From CAVRQM01 sp965246915 (lineage in GTDB: Bacteria; Pseudomonadota; Alphaproteobacteria; Acetobacterales; Acetobacteraceae): a stretch of DNA of 64,000 bases. A program made the position numbers and the translations under genes. This document shows, in pieces, positions 33,357-42,217 of the stretch (position 1 is the stretch's first letter; each line of letters begins with the position of its first letter). Where the stretch lies: contig CBDFGB010000012.1 of assembly GCA_965246915.1 (NCBI GenBank), positions 99,303 through 163,302 on the forward strand, read 5' to 3'. The notes under the pieces were generated by a model, which made no database searches, had not been told where the DNA came from, and worked only from the letters and a program-made list of their open reading frames with translations.

Positions 33357-34361
33357 ATGGCCATGACAGGACTCGAGTTGCTGCATGCGGAGATGGCAAG
33401 GCAGGGGGCCGACGCGATCGCCTCGCTGGAGGCGGCGGTCGGAGCGGCCGAGCAAGTGGGGGACAGCATCCGCCGCACCGGGCGGCTCGTGCTGCTGGGG
33501 ATGGGCGCGTCGCACTGGGTCAACCGCTCGGCCGAGATCATGTACCGGCGGGCCGGCATCGAGGTCGCGTCGCACCCGCTGTCGGAAGTGCTGGTGACGC
33601 CGCTGCCGGATCGTCCGCGCACGGTCATCGTCACGTCGCAGTCCGGCCGCTCGGGCGAGGTCCTCCTGTATCTCGACCAGCCTGCGCACGCCGAGGAGCG
33701 GTTCGGACTCACGCTGGATCCCGACGGCGACCTCGCGAAGCGCCTGCCCTGCCTGCTCGGCCAGGGCGGCGCGGAAATCGCGTTCGCGGCGACGCGCAGC
33801 CTGCTCGTCTGTCTGGCCCTGCACAGCGCGGTCCTCTCGGACTTCAAATGGCTCGAACCAGGCATGGTCGAGGCGCTGATGTATCCTCCCGCGCCCGACG
33901 TCGCGCCGGCCCTGGCCGCCCTGTCGACGGCAAACACACTGGTGCTGACAGCGCGCGGCGAGCTGGTCGGGATTGCCGAGGCCGGCGCGCTGTGTCTGAT
34001 GGAGCTGGGCCGCCAGCCCGCCCTGGGGCTGGAGGGCGCGCAGCTCCGCCACGGCCCGCTGGAGGCGATCGGTCCCGACACCGGGATCATCGCGCTGCGC
34101 GGCCCCGGGCAGGCCGCCGGCCTCGTCGCCGGCCTTGTTCGGGATTGCCGCGAGGCGGGCGCGCCCTGCGTCGTCTTCGATTGCAGCGGCGAGACGCCGA
34201 TAGCCGACACGACGACCATCGTCCTGCCGCGCGCCGACGGCTACACAGCCATCTTTTCCGTCGTGCCTGTGCTGCAGCGTCTGCTGATCGAACGCGCCGC
34301 GACACAGGTGGTGGATGTGGGCTGCCCGGTGCGTTCGACGAAGGTCACGACCGTGATATGA
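33357..34361 (+). CDS. SIS-domain sugar-phosphate isomerase/deaminase
   Basis: 334 residues with two sugar-isomerase (SIS) domains: GRLVLLGMGASHWVNRSAEIMYRR and VTSQSGRSGEVLLYLDQ in the first, and NTLVLTARGELVGIAEAGALCLMEL in the second. It resembles the isomerase half of GlmS, AgaS and FrlB-type deglycases that act on amino-sugar or glycated-amine 6-phosphates. Being translated with a sugar importer and controlled by a ROK regulator suggests the imported compound is an amino sugar or fructosamine-like molecule; this is inference from context. Confidence 0.85.
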   Translation: MAMTGLELLHAEMARQGADAIASLEAAVGAAEQVGDSIRRTGRLVLLGMGASHWVNRSAEIMYRRAGIEVASHPLSEVLVTPLPDRPRTVIVTSQSGRSGEVLLYLDQPAHAEERFGLTLDPDGDLAKRLPCLLGQGGAEIAFAATRSLLVCLALHSAVLSDFKWLEPGMVEALMYPPAPDVAPALAALSTANTLVLTARGELVGIAEAGALCLMELGRQPALGLEGAQLRHGPLEAIGPDTGIIALRGPGQAAGLVAGLVRDCREAGAPCVVFDCSGETPIADTTTIVLPRADGYTAIFSVVPVLQRLLIERAATQVVDVGCPVRSTKVTTVI

Positions 34362-34424
34362 CCACCCCGACCACGATGATTGGCAACGTCAACGCCGATC
34401 CCGACGCCCATCGGAGTGAGCCTC

Positions 34425-35750
34425 ATGCCGCCGCACCTCCCGACCATCCTCACGCTGCTCGTCGCACTGACGGCCTGCGGCGATCGCGCGACCAAACCGA
34501 TCGAGGCGGGAATCGGCCCTAGCCCGGCGCTGCCGCCGCCGCGCGAGTCATGGTTGCCGACGGTCGCTATCGCGCCCGCAAAAGGCTGGCCCGCGGGGTT
34601 GACGCCGGTCGCCGCGAACGGCTTGCGGGTGGCCGAGTTCGCCGGCGGGCTGGTCCATCCGCGCAATGTCCTGGTGCTGCCGAACGGGGACGTGCTGGTC
34701 GCCGAGACCAACGCGCCGCCGCGGCCTGAAGACGGCACGGGCATCCGCGGCTTGGTCATGCGGCTCGTCATGAGGCGCGCCGGCGCGGGCGTGCCGAGCG
34801 CCAACCGCATCACTTTGCTGCGCGATACGGATGGGGACGGCGTCGCGGACGTCAGATCAACGTTTCTGGAAGGCGTGAACTCGCCCTTTGGGATGGCCCT
34901 GGTCGGCGGCACGCTCTACGTCGCCAACGCCGACGCGCTGGTCAAATTCCCCTACCGCGACGGGGATGAGCGCATCGACGCGGCGGCCGAGAAAGTCGCG
35001 GATCTTCCGGGCGGCCCGCGCAATCATCACTGGACCAAGAACGTCATCGCCAACGCCGACGGCTCGCGCCTGTACGCGAGCGTCGGCTCCAACAGCAATG
35101 TCGGCGAGAACGGCACGGCGGCCGAGCAGGGCCGGGCGGCGATCTGGGAGATCGATCCGGCCAACGGCCAGCATCGGGTCCTGGCCACGGGTCTGCGCAA
35201 TCCGAATGGGCTCGCGATCGAGCCCTCAGGCCACGTGCTGTGGACGGCCGTCAACGAGCGCGACGAAATCGGCAGCGATCTCGTGCCCGACTACATCACT
35301 TCGGTGCGCGACGGCGGCTTCTACGGCTGGCCGTACAGTTACTACGGGCAGCACGTCGACGGGCGCGTGCAGCCGCCGCGGCCCGATCTGGTGGCGCGCG
35401 CGATCGCGCCCGACTACGCGCTCGGCCCGCATACCGCCTCCCTCAGCTTGGCATTCTGCAACGAAAACGGTCTGCGCGCGCCCTTCGCGGAGGGCGCGTT
35501 CGTGGGTCAGCACGGGTCATGGAACCGCCGGCCGCCGAGCGGCTACAAGGTGATCTTCGTCCCGTTCGCCGCCGGCACGCCGTCCGGCCAGCCACTCGAT
35601 GTACTGACCGGATTCCTCGACGCGGACGGTAACGCGCAAGGCCGCCCGGTCGGGGTCGCCTGCGACCGGCGAGGCGGCCTGCTGGTCGCGGATGATGTCG
35701 GCAACCGGGTATGGCGGGTCACTGGCGCGGAGCGATCCGCCGCCCGATGA
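34425..35750 (+). CDS. Lipoprotein sugar dehydrogenase, PQQ/sorbosone-dehydrogenase-like
   Basis: 441 residues. The N terminus ends in a lipobox (LLVALTAC), so the protein should be lipid-anchored after cleavage. The body is a six-bladed propeller of the soluble glucose/sorbosone dehydrogenase family: GLVHPRNVLVLPNGDVLVAE, LRDTDGDGVADV, GPRNHHWTKNVI, VRDGGFYGWPYSYYG. These enzymes oxidise sugars with PQQ in the periplasm. The ATG at 34425 has a GGAG site nine bases before it; an upstream GTG (34416) is possible. Placed right after the sugar ABC cassette, it may act on the same sugar class. Confidence 0.85.
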   Translation: MPPHLPTILTLLVALTACGDRATKPIEAGIGPSPALPPPRESWLPTVAIAPAKGWPAGLTPVAANGLRVAEFAGGLVHPRNVLVLPNGDVLVAETNAPPRPEDGTGIRGLVMRLVMRRAGAGVPSANRITLLRDTDGDGVADVRSTFLEGVNSPFGMALVGGTLYVANADALVKFPYRDGDERIDAAAEKVADLPGGPRNHHWTKNVIANADGSRLYASVGSNSNVGENGTAAEQGRAAIWEIDPANGQHRVLATGLRNPNGLAIEPSGHVLWTAVNERDEIGSDLVPDYITSVRDGGFYGWPYSYYGQHVDGRVQPPRPDLVARAIAPDYALGPHTASLSLAFCNENGLRAPFAEGAFVGQHGSWNRRPPSGYKVIFVPFAAGTPSGQPLDVLTGFLDADGNAQGRPVGVACDRRGGLLVADDVGNRVWRVTGAERSAAR

Positions 35751-35832
35751 CGTGGCGGAGGGCGTCGATCGCTGCTAAGCGGTAGGTCAAGGGAGCCGGC
35801 AAGGCTGGCGACCAAAAACACCGGGAGGATTC

Positions 35833-37122
35833 ATGGTCTTGGTCAAAACCAGCGTTCGCGAGCCTTTTCACGCGTTCGCGATCCTTGGGTTCGCGGCGGC
35901 CGTCGCATGCGCGCCAGCCCTGTCGGCACACGGCGAGACACCAGCGCAGGGGGCTTGGATCCCGACCTGGGCGGCCAGTCCCCAGCCGGTTTGGGAGCCG
36001 GATTTCTTCCCCCCGGTGAACATACCCCGGTCATTGCGTGACCAGACGATCCGCCAGTTTGCCCGCGTCAGCCTGGGTGGCCACAAGGTTCGGGTGCTGT
36101 TCTCCAACCTGTATGGCAAGGACCCGCTGACCATCGGCGCGGCGCACGTGGCGGTCGCCGATCATGGCGCAGCGATCCGGGCCGACACCGACCGCGTCCT
36201 CACGTTCGGCGGCCAGAACGCGGTCACGATCCCTCCCGGTGCCCCGGCGCTGAGCGACCCCATCGACCTGGATATCGCCCCGCTCGGGACCTTGGCGATT
36301 TCGGCGTATTTTCCGGACGTCTCCCCGACTGCGACCTGGCACAATGACGGCCGGCAGAGCGCTTATATCGCGAACGGCAACGTCGCCGGCGATGCGGCCG
36401 TCACGCCGACGCAAACCGTGACGTCACGCTTGTTCCTCTCCGAGATCATGGTCGACGCTCCGCCGTCGGGCCGCGCGGTCGTGCTGTTCGGCGATTCCAT
36501 CACCGACGGCGACGGCTCGACGCTCGACGGTAACGACCGCTGGCCGGACGTCCTTGCCGAGCGGCTGCAGAAGGCCGGCGCGCCGGTGGCCGTGGTCAAC
36601 GAGGGGATTTCCGGTGCCCGCATTCTGCGTGACCGCATGGGCGACAATGCGTTGGCGCGTTTCGACCGCGACGTGCTGAGCCAGCCGCAAGCCGACACGG
36701 TTGTGCTGATGATGGGCATCAACGATATCGGCTGGCCAGCCACCGTACTCACGCCGAAGAACGAGGCCGCCCCGGCTGCCGACGACATAATCGGCGGCTA
36801 CAAGCAGTTGATCGCTCGCGCCCACGAGCACGGACTGCGCATCATCGGCGCCACGCTCACGCCATTCGAGGACACGTTCCACGGCACGCCGTTGTTCGGC
36901 TACTATAACGAGGAGAAAGAGGCGAAGCGGGCCGCTGTCAATGCGTTCATCCGTGGCGGGGCGTTCGACGGCGTGATCGACTTCGACGCCATGACCCGCG
37001 ACCCCGCCAACCCGAAGCACATCCGCGCGGAATTCGACAAGGGCGACCACCTCCATCCCAACGCCGCCGGCTACAAGGCGATGGCCGAGGGCATCGACCT
37101 GAGTGTTCTCGGGGTGAAGTAG
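35833..37122 (+). CDS. Secreted SGNH/GDSL hydrolase
   Basis: 429 residues with a signal peptide (AFAAAVACAPALSAHGE region) and an N-terminal jelly-roll-like domain (WAASPQPVW ... VRVLFSNLYGKDPLTIGAAHVAVA), then an SGNH catalytic domain: block I GDSITDGDG near residue 219, block II GISGARI, block III MGINDIG, and block V DKGDHLHPNAAGY with the catalytic Asp/His. This architecture is that of exported carbohydrate or lipid esterases. A strong ribosome site (GGGAGGA) precedes the ATG, and a hairpin terminator follows the stop at once. Single-gene unit. Confidence 0.9.
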   Translation: MVLVKTSVREPFHAFAILGFAAAVACAPALSAHGETPAQGAWIPTWAASPQPVWEPDFFPPVNIPRSLRDQTIRQFARVSLGGHKVRVLFSNLYGKDPLTIGAAHVAVADHGAAIRADTDRVLTFGGQNAVTIPPGAPALSDPIDLDIAPLGTLAISAYFPDVSPTATWHNDGRQSAYIANGNVAGDAAVTPTQTVTSRLFLSEIMVDAPPSGRAVVLFGDSITDGDGSTLDGNDRWPDVLAERLQKAGAPVAVVNEGISGARILRDRMGDNALARFDRDVLSQPQADTVVLMMGINDIGWPATVLTPKNEAAPAADDIIGGYKQLIARAHEHGLRIIGATLTPFEDTFHGTPLFGYYNEEKEAKRAAVNAFIRGGAFDGVIDFDAMTRDPANPKHIRAEFDKGDHLHPNAAGYKAMAEGIDLSVLGVK

Positions 37123-37125
37123 GCG

Positions 37126-37175
37126 GTCGCGGCGGGCGTCCCATCCGGATCGCCCGCCGCGACGCTCGCTTTTCG
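37126..37175 (+). terminator. Rho-independent terminator
   Basis: A perfect 13-base inverted repeat, GTCGCGGCGGGCG (37126-37138) and CGCCCGCCGCGAC (37151-37163), with a 12-base loop, followed by a short T-run (CGCTTTTC). It begins three bases after the SGNH gene stop and should end that transcript before the ABC-F gene. Confidence 0.75.
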
Positions 37176-37221
37176 GCGTCCATTCGGAGTAGACCCCGCG
37201 CACACACCGCGCGACGGCCCC

Positions 37222-38853
37222 ATGCTGCAAATCGACGACCTCGTCTTCAACGCCTGGGGACGCCGCTTCTTCGACCACGCCACCGTGACCCTGCCTGCCG
37301 CCGCCAAGGTCGGGCTGGTCGGGCGCAATGGCGTGGGCAAATCCACACTGTTCAAGCTCATTCTGGGCGAACTCGGCCCCGATGGCGGCGACATCGCAAT
37401 GCCGCGCGGCGCGCGGGTGACCAGCGTCGCGCAGGAACACGCCGCGACGCCGGTCAGCCTGCTGGACACCATCCTGGCCGCCGATGAACAGCGCGACGCC
37501 TTGCATACCGAGCTTGAGACCGCCGCGCCGGAGCGGATCGCCGACATCTACGCGCGGCTCGCCGAAATCGACGCCGACCGCGCGCCCGCCCGCGCCGGTG
37601 AGATTCTGGCGGGCCTCGGCTTCTCGACCGCCGACCTCGCCCGTCCCATGGCGGAATTTTCTGGCGGCTGGCGGATGCGGGTGGCGCTGGCTGCCGCCCT
37701 GTTTGCCGAGCCGGACCTGATGCTGCTCGACGAGCCGACCAACTATCTCGACCTGGAGGGGGCGATGTGGCTCGAGGCACGGCTGCGGGTCTATCCGAAC
37801 GCGGCCATCATCATCAGCCACGACCGGGAGCTGCTGAACAACTCCGTCACCTCGATTCTGCATCTACAGGGCGGCAAGCTGGAGCTGTACGCTGGCGGCT
37901 ACGACGATTTTGAGCGGCGGCGGGCGGAAAAGGCGCGGCTGCAGACCGCCTCGCGCGTGAAACAGGAAGCCGAACGCGCGCATCTGCAGAGTTTCGTGGA
38001 CCGCTTCCGCGCCAAGGCCAGCAAAGCGGCGCAGGCGCAGTCCCGCATGAAGCGCCTCGCCAAGCTGGAGCCGATCTCCGCGGTCGTGGAGGAGCGGGTG
38101 GCTCCATTCATCCTGCCTTCACCGGCCCGGCCGCTCGCGCCGCCCCTGATGCGACTGGAGGGCGCGTCGGTCGGCTACGGGTCCGCCGAGCCGGTGCTGC
38201 GCGACCTGAACCTTCGCTTGGACGTGGACGACCGCATCGGCCTACTGGGCGTGAACGGTGCTGGAAAATCGACCTTCGCGAAGATGGCCGCCGGGGCGCT
38301 GGGGTTGCAGGCGGGGCGGATGCAGCGCGAGCGGCGGATTCAGGTGGGCTGGTTCCACCAGCATCAGATCGAGGCGATGGATCCGTCCGACACCCCGCTC
38401 GACATCATCCGTCGCGCCCGTCACGACGACACGGAAACCGTGCATCGTTCGCGGCTCGCACAGTTCGGCATCACGTTCGACAAGCAATCGACGACGGTTG
38501 CCAATCTGTCGGGCGGCGAGCGGGCGCGCCTTTTGCTGAACATGGTCGCGATGGCCGCCCCGCATCTGCTGATCCTGGACGAGCCGACCAACCATCTGGA
38601 CATCGACAGCCGCCGCGCTCTGCTCGACGCCCTGAACGACTACCAGGGCGCGGTGATCCTCATCACCCATGATCGGTCGCTCATGGAGCTGGTGGCCGAC
38701 CGGCTCTGGCTGGCCGCCGACGGGTCGGTGGTCCCGTTCGAGGGCGACATGGACGACTACGCGCGTTTCGTGCTCGATCGCGCCAAGGCGGGGTCCGCGC
38801 CGAGCCAGGTCCGGGCCGGCGGGAAGCAGAAGCGCGGGAAGAAAGCGGCATGA
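37222..38853 (+). CDS. ABC-F family ATPase (Uup/EttA-like)
   Basis: 543 residues with two ABC cassettes and no membrane segment. Cassette 1: Walker A GRNGVGKST, signature FSGGWRMR, Walker B LMLLDEPTNYLD. Cassette 2: GVNGAGKST, LSGGERARL, LLILDEPTNHLD. Between them is the charged linker (about residues 225-300) characteristic of the ABC-F group, which acts on ribosomes rather than in transport. It ends in a basic tail (KQKRGKKAA). Its stop overlaps the start of the next small gene (ATGA), so the two are coupled. Confidence 0.94.
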   Translation: MLQIDDLVFNAWGRRFFDHATVTLPAAAKVGLVGRNGVGKSTLFKLILGELGPDGGDIAMPRGARVTSVAQEHAATPVSLLDTILAADEQRDALHTELETAAPERIADIYARLAEIDADRAPARAGEILAGLGFSTADLARPMAEFSGGWRMRVALAAALFAEPDLMLLDEPTNYLDLEGAMWLEARLRVYPNAAIIISHDRELLNNSVTSILHLQGGKLELYAGGYDDFERRRAEKARLQTASRVKQEAERAHLQSFVDRFRAKASKAAQAQSRMKRLAKLEPISAVVEERVAPFILPSPARPLAPPLMRLEGASVGYGSAEPVLRDLNLRLDVDDRIGLLGVNGAGKSTFAKMAAGALGLQAGRMQRERRIQVGWFHQHQIEAMDPSDTPLDIIRRARHDDTETVHRSRLAQFGITFDKQSTTVANLSGGERARLLLNMVAMAAPHLLILDEPTNHLDIDSRRALLDALNDYQGAVILITHDRSLMELVADRLWLAADGSVVPFEGDMDDYARFVLDRAKAGSAPSQVRAGGKQKRGKKAA

Positions 38854-39164
38854 CGCAGGACGAGTTGAAGGCCTGGGCGCTGGGTGCCGGCTGGCAGATG
38901 ATCGGCGGCCACCCGAGCCTGACGAAACCCTCCGCGCCGAAACAGCCGATCGTGCGCATGGTGCTCAAGGCGACGGTGGTGCATGTCGAGGCGATGAAAC
39001 CCGCCGGAAAGTGGGAAAAACTCAGCGGCGAAAAATACGAGCGTGTCGTCGCCGACGAGGAGAGCGGCATTCCCGGCGGCCTGGGGCTCGAGACACTGCC
39101 GGGATTCCGCCTGCTCATGCAGGAGAACAAGGACCGGCAGGTCTTCTCGCGGCTGGGCGAATAG
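38850..39164 (+). CDS. Conserved hypothetical protein downstream of the ABC-F gene
   Basis: 104 residues, soluble, start overlapping the ABC-F stop by four bases. The pattern MTQDELKAWALGAGWQMIGGHPSL, RMVLKATVVHVEAMKPAGKWEKLSGEKYERV (in parts) and GLGLETLPGFRLLMQ suggests a compact single-domain protein; no family was recalled with confidence. Co-translation with an ABC-F ATPase hints at a translation-related or stress role, which is only inference. Convergent with the ureohydrolase gene 11 bases on. Confidence 0.7.
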   Translation: MTQDELKAWALGAGWQMIGGHPSLTKPSAPKQPIVRMVLKATVVHVEAMKPAGKWEKLSGEKYERVVADEESGIPGGLGLETLPGFRLLMQENKDRQVFSRLGE

Positions 39165-39175
39165 AGCGCACCGCC

Positions 39176-40135
39176 TTACGCGGCCGGCGCTCGCCACAGA
39201 ATGCGCCCGAGCAGGTTGAGCAGAAGCTGGGCGGCCAGGATCGCGGTGACGGCGGCGGGGTCGTAGGCGGGCGCGACCTCGACCAGATCGACTCCGACGA
39301 TCCGATGCCGTTTCACGATCGCCGCGAGCAGCTCCAGAACCTCGTAGTATAGAAATCCGCCATGGCTCGGCGTGCCGGTGCCGGGCGCGATGGACGGGCA
39401 GAACGCGTCGATGTCGATACTGAGATAGCATGCGGCGTCCTCGGGAATGCTCGCCAGCGCCGCGTCCGGCCCAAGGCCGCGCACTTGGCGCACGCTGAGG
39501 ATTGTGCTGCCCATCGCGCGGGCGGCCTCGTAGCCCTCGCGCGCGGTGGACGAGACGTTGCGGATGCCGAGCTGCGTCAGGCCCGAGACGTGCGGCAGCT
39601 CGGCGGCGCGCCGCATCGGGTTGCCGTGGCCGTGCCGCACGCCGTGCCGCTCGTCCACGAAGTCCAGATGCGCGTCGATCTGCACGAGATGGATCGGACC
39701 GCGGCCATCGAAGGCGCGCATGATCGGGATGTTAATGGAATGATCCCCACCCAGCACGACCGGCAGCGCGCCGGCGTCCAGGATGCGGCGGACGCCGTGC
39801 TCGATATTGGCGTGGCTGCGCTCGGTGTCGGTGTGGATGATGTCGGCGTCGCCGATGTCGACGATGCGGGTGGTCCCGGACGGCAGGTAGACCGCGTCGT
39901 CCTCGTGGTCGTAGGCTCCGGCATGGCCAAACGCGAACAGGGTGGACGCCTCGCGGATCGCCCGCGGGCCGAACCGCGCGCCTGGCCGCCATTGCGTGCC
40001 CATGTCGAACGGCGCGCCAAGCACGGCCACGTCCGCGTCGATCCGGTCCCAGTCGAGACAGGCCGGGTATTTGCCAAAGGTGCAGAGCCCGACGAAGGGA
40101 AGATCGAGGCGGCCGCTCTCGTAGCCGTGGCCCAC
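39176..40135 (-). CDS. Agmatinase/ureohydrolase family protein
   Basis: 319 residues of the arginase superfamily. Metal-binding motifs are visible: VLGGDHSINIPIM, VQIDAHLDF and LSIDIDAFCPSIAPGTGTPS, which carry the His/Asp ligands of the two-manganese site. The D-x-x-DP turn is changed to DAFCPS, so substrate handling may differ from standard agmatinase. Starts with GTG at 40135, one base after the stop of its paralogue. Hydrolyses a guanidino group to urea plus amine in known members (agmatine, guanidinobutyrate, guanidinopropionate, guanidine). Last gene of the 46251-39176 operon. Confidence 0.9.
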   Translation of the reverse strand: MGHGYESGRLDLPFVGLCTFGKYPACLDWDRIDADVAVLGAPFDMGTQWRPGARFGPRAIREASTLFAFGHAGAYDHEDDAVYLPSGTTRIVDIGDADIIHTDTERSHANIEHGVRRILDAGALPVVLGGDHSINIPIMRAFDGRGPIHLVQIDAHLDFVDERHGVRHGHGNPMRRAAELPHVSGLTQLGIRNVSSTAREGYEAARAMGSTILSVRQVRGLGPDAALASIPEDAACYLSIDIDAFCPSIAPGTGTPSHGGFLYYEVLELLAAIVKRHRIVGVDLVEVAPAYDPAAVTAILAAQLLLNLLGRILWRAPAA

Positions 40136-40136
40136 G

Positions 40137-41075
40137 TCACGCCCTTCCGGCGGCGAGGACGCACAGCAGTTCGAACATCACGGTCGCAGCGGCCAGCGCC
40201 GTCATGCCCCCGACATCGAACGGTGGCGAGACCTCGACCACGTCCGCGCCGACGATGTTGAGGCCCTCGAGGTGTCGCAGCATGGCCTGCGCTTCGCGCG
40301 TGGTCAGACCGCCGATCTCCGGCGTGCCGGTGCCGGGCGCCATCGAAGGATCGAGGCTGTCGATGTCGAACGAGATATAGACCGGTGCGTCGCCGACGAT
40401 CTCGCGGGCCTCCGCGATCACTGGCGCCGGACCGCGCGCGGCGAAATCCTCGATGTATATGATACGGACACCGTGCTCGCGGGCAAATGCGTGGTCGTCC
40501 GGCTGATAGATGGAGCCGCGGATGCCGATCTGGACGCAGCGCGCGGGGTCGAGCAGCCCTTCCTCGATCGCGCGGCGGAACGGTGAGCCGTGGGTATACG
40601 GGTTCGCGCCGAAATACAGATCGTTGGTATCGGAATGGGCGTCGAAATGGATCAGGCCCACCGGACGCGCGCGCGCCACGGCGCGCAGGATCGGCAGCGT
40701 GACGAGATGATCCCCGCCGGCGGCGATCGGCACCGCTCCGTGCGCGACGATGTCGGCGAAGAACGCCTCGATGCCGCGCAACGCCTCGGCCACGTCGAAC
40801 GGATTGGCGGCCGCGTCGCCCACGTCGGCCACGCGCAACCGGTCATAGGGTGCGACGTGGGAGACGTGGTGGGTACGACGGATCAGGCTCGATTGTTCGC
40901 GAATGGCGCGCGGGCCGTGGCGCGCGCCCGGACGGTTGGTCGTGCCGCCGTCGTAAGGCACCCCGGCCAACGCGACGTCCAAACCAGCGGCGTCGGCGGC
41001 GATCGGCAAACGCATGAAACTCGCAATTCCGGCGTAGCGTGGCACCATCGCGGCATCGACTGGTTGTCCCGTCAT
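40137..41075 (-). CDS. Agmatinase/ureohydrolase family protein (second copy)
   Basis: 312 residues with the full arginase-superfamily metal site: AAGGDHLVTLPILR, IHFDAHSDTND, and SFDIDSLDPSMAPGTGTPE. THGSPFRRAIEEGLL is the loop seen in guanidinobutyrase/guanidinopropionase-like enzymes. The ATG at 41075 overlaps the stop of the Rieske remnant by four bases. It is a diverged neighbour of the gene at 39176, not a recent duplicate. Together with the importer and creatininase-family gene it points to use of a guanidino compound as nitrogen source. Confidence 0.9.
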   Translation of the reverse strand: MTGQPVDAAMVPRYAGIASFMRLPIAADAAGLDVALAGVPYDGGTTNRPGARHGPRAIREQSSLIRRTHHVSHVAPYDRLRVADVGDAAANPFDVAEALRGIEAFFADIVAHGAVPIAAGGDHLVTLPILRAVARARPVGLIHFDAHSDTNDLYFGANPYTHGSPFRRAIEEGLLDPARCVQIGIRGSIYQPDDHAFAREHGVRIIYIEDFAARGPAPVIAEAREIVGDAPVYISFDIDSLDPSMAPGTGTPEIGGLTTREAQAMLRHLEGLNIVGADVVEVSPPFDVGGMTALAAATVMFELLCVLAAGRA

Positions 41076-41437
41076 GCGTAATGTTCCGCAAGACGGCGGG
41101 CGACGTTGCGCTGGATCAGCCAGACCATTTCCTCCAGATGGCTGCGCCGGCCGCGTACCGCGTGGGCCGAGCGCAGCCCGCGCTGGACCGCGCTGCTGAC
41201 CTGCATGTCCTCGAACAGCCCCCATTCCAGTTGCCGCTCCACCGGTTCGACCGCCACGTCGTCGCCGACAGCCGCGAGTTGCGAGACATGGGCGATGCAG
41301 ATCCACTCGGCGCGCAGGATGGCGTCTGCCTCGCGGGCGAAATGGCCCCCGTCGGTATACGCGCGCGGCGGCAGCGTGGGCGCGCGCGACAGCGGACGCG
41401 ACGCCGCCTCGGCGATCTGCTCGGCGATCGCGCTCAC
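41072..41437 (-). pseudogene. Internally deleted Rieske ring-hydroxylating oxygenase alpha subunit
   Basis: A 121-residue frame made of two ends of a protein that is normally about 400 residues. The N-terminal part (LPPRAYTDGGHFAREADAILRAEWICIAHVSQL) matches the start of Rieske oxygenase alpha subunits, and from EWGLFEDMQVSSAVQRGLRS to the end matches their C-terminal helix (normally ...EDxxICExVQRGLxSRAY...). The Rieske [2Fe-2S] cluster motifs (CxH, CxxH) and the mononuclear iron site that should lie between are missing, yet the frame is open and overlapped by both neighbours (GTGA and ATGA). It cannot be an oxygenase; a remnant or a repurposed small protein. Confidence 0.72.
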
Positions 41438-42207
41438 AGCGAGAACTCGCGGCGCACCGCGGCGGCGATCAGGCGCACATGGTCGTCCATCAGCCAGCCG
41501 CCCTTCTCGGCACTGCTGCCGCGCGCGTCGGCCAGCACGCCGGAGGCAGGGACGAAATCCTTCGGCACCGGCCAGCGGTCATAGGTGGGGAATTTTGCCG
41601 GCCCGTCGGACGGGACGAGATCCATCCGCACCAGATCGGGTCGCAGAAGCAACATCAGCGACGTCTCCAGCAGGCTCGCATGCTCCAGTTCGGTGCCGGG
41701 AAACCCGTTGGGGAACAACCGGTCGAGCGTCGCGCGCTCCACGAAGTCCCAGTATTCGAACCGCATCGCCTGCATATCGGCGATCCCGTCGCGGCGCAGT
41801 TCCCGCAAGGCCAGATCGAGCCCCTCGACCACCGGCCAGGCGTTCTCGAAATGACCGTTCATGACCACCAGCCGCCGCACGCCATGCGCGCCGAGGTCGC
41901 GGATCACATCGCGCAGCACCAGCGCGAGAGTCTGCGCGTCCAGGCTCGTGGTTCCCGGAAACGCCTGCCCGCCGCCGGAGCGCGGCTGCGACTTGTATCC
42001 GTACGGAATGGTCGGCGCGACCAACCCGCGGACCTCGCGCGCGACCCGCTCGGCAACCCCCGTGGGCAGGATCACGTCGACGCCCAGCGGCAGGTGCGGC
42101 CCGTGCTGCTCGGTCGCCCCGATCGGCAGGAACACCGGCGGGTTCGCGGAAATCCGGTCGCGAAACTCCGGCCAGCTGAGCTCGGCCATGAAGACGCTGT
42201 CGACCAT
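41434..42207 (-). CDS. Creatininase-family amidohydrolase
   Basis: 257 residues. The family motif PIGATEQHGPHLPLGVDV (metal-binding Glu, His and Asp) is near residue 30; GHFENAW near 120 corresponds to the GNGGN/GHxxN segment, and the acidic ELEHASLLETSLMLLL lies near 180. Members are zinc/manganese-dependent amidohydrolases that open cyclic amides such as creatinine or act on formamidopyrimidines and dipeptide-like substrates. The ATG at 42207 has a GAGGGGAT ribosome site. In an operon with two ureohydrolases, it suggests a guanidino or cyclic amide substrate. Confidence 0.88.
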   Translation of the reverse strand: MVDSVFMAELSWPEFRDRISANPPVFLPIGATEQHGPHLPLGVDVILPTGVAERVAREVRGLVAPTIPYGYKSQPRSGGGQAFPGTTSLDAQTLALVLRDVIRDLGAHGVRRLVVMNGHFENAWPVVEGLDLALRELRRDGIADMQAMRFEYWDFVERATLDRLFPNGFPGTELEHASLLETSLMLLLRPDLVRMDLVPSDGPAKFPTYDRWPVPKDFVPASGVLADARGSSAEKGGWLMDDHVRLIAAAVRREFSL

Positions 42208-42217
42208 TTCGATCCCC

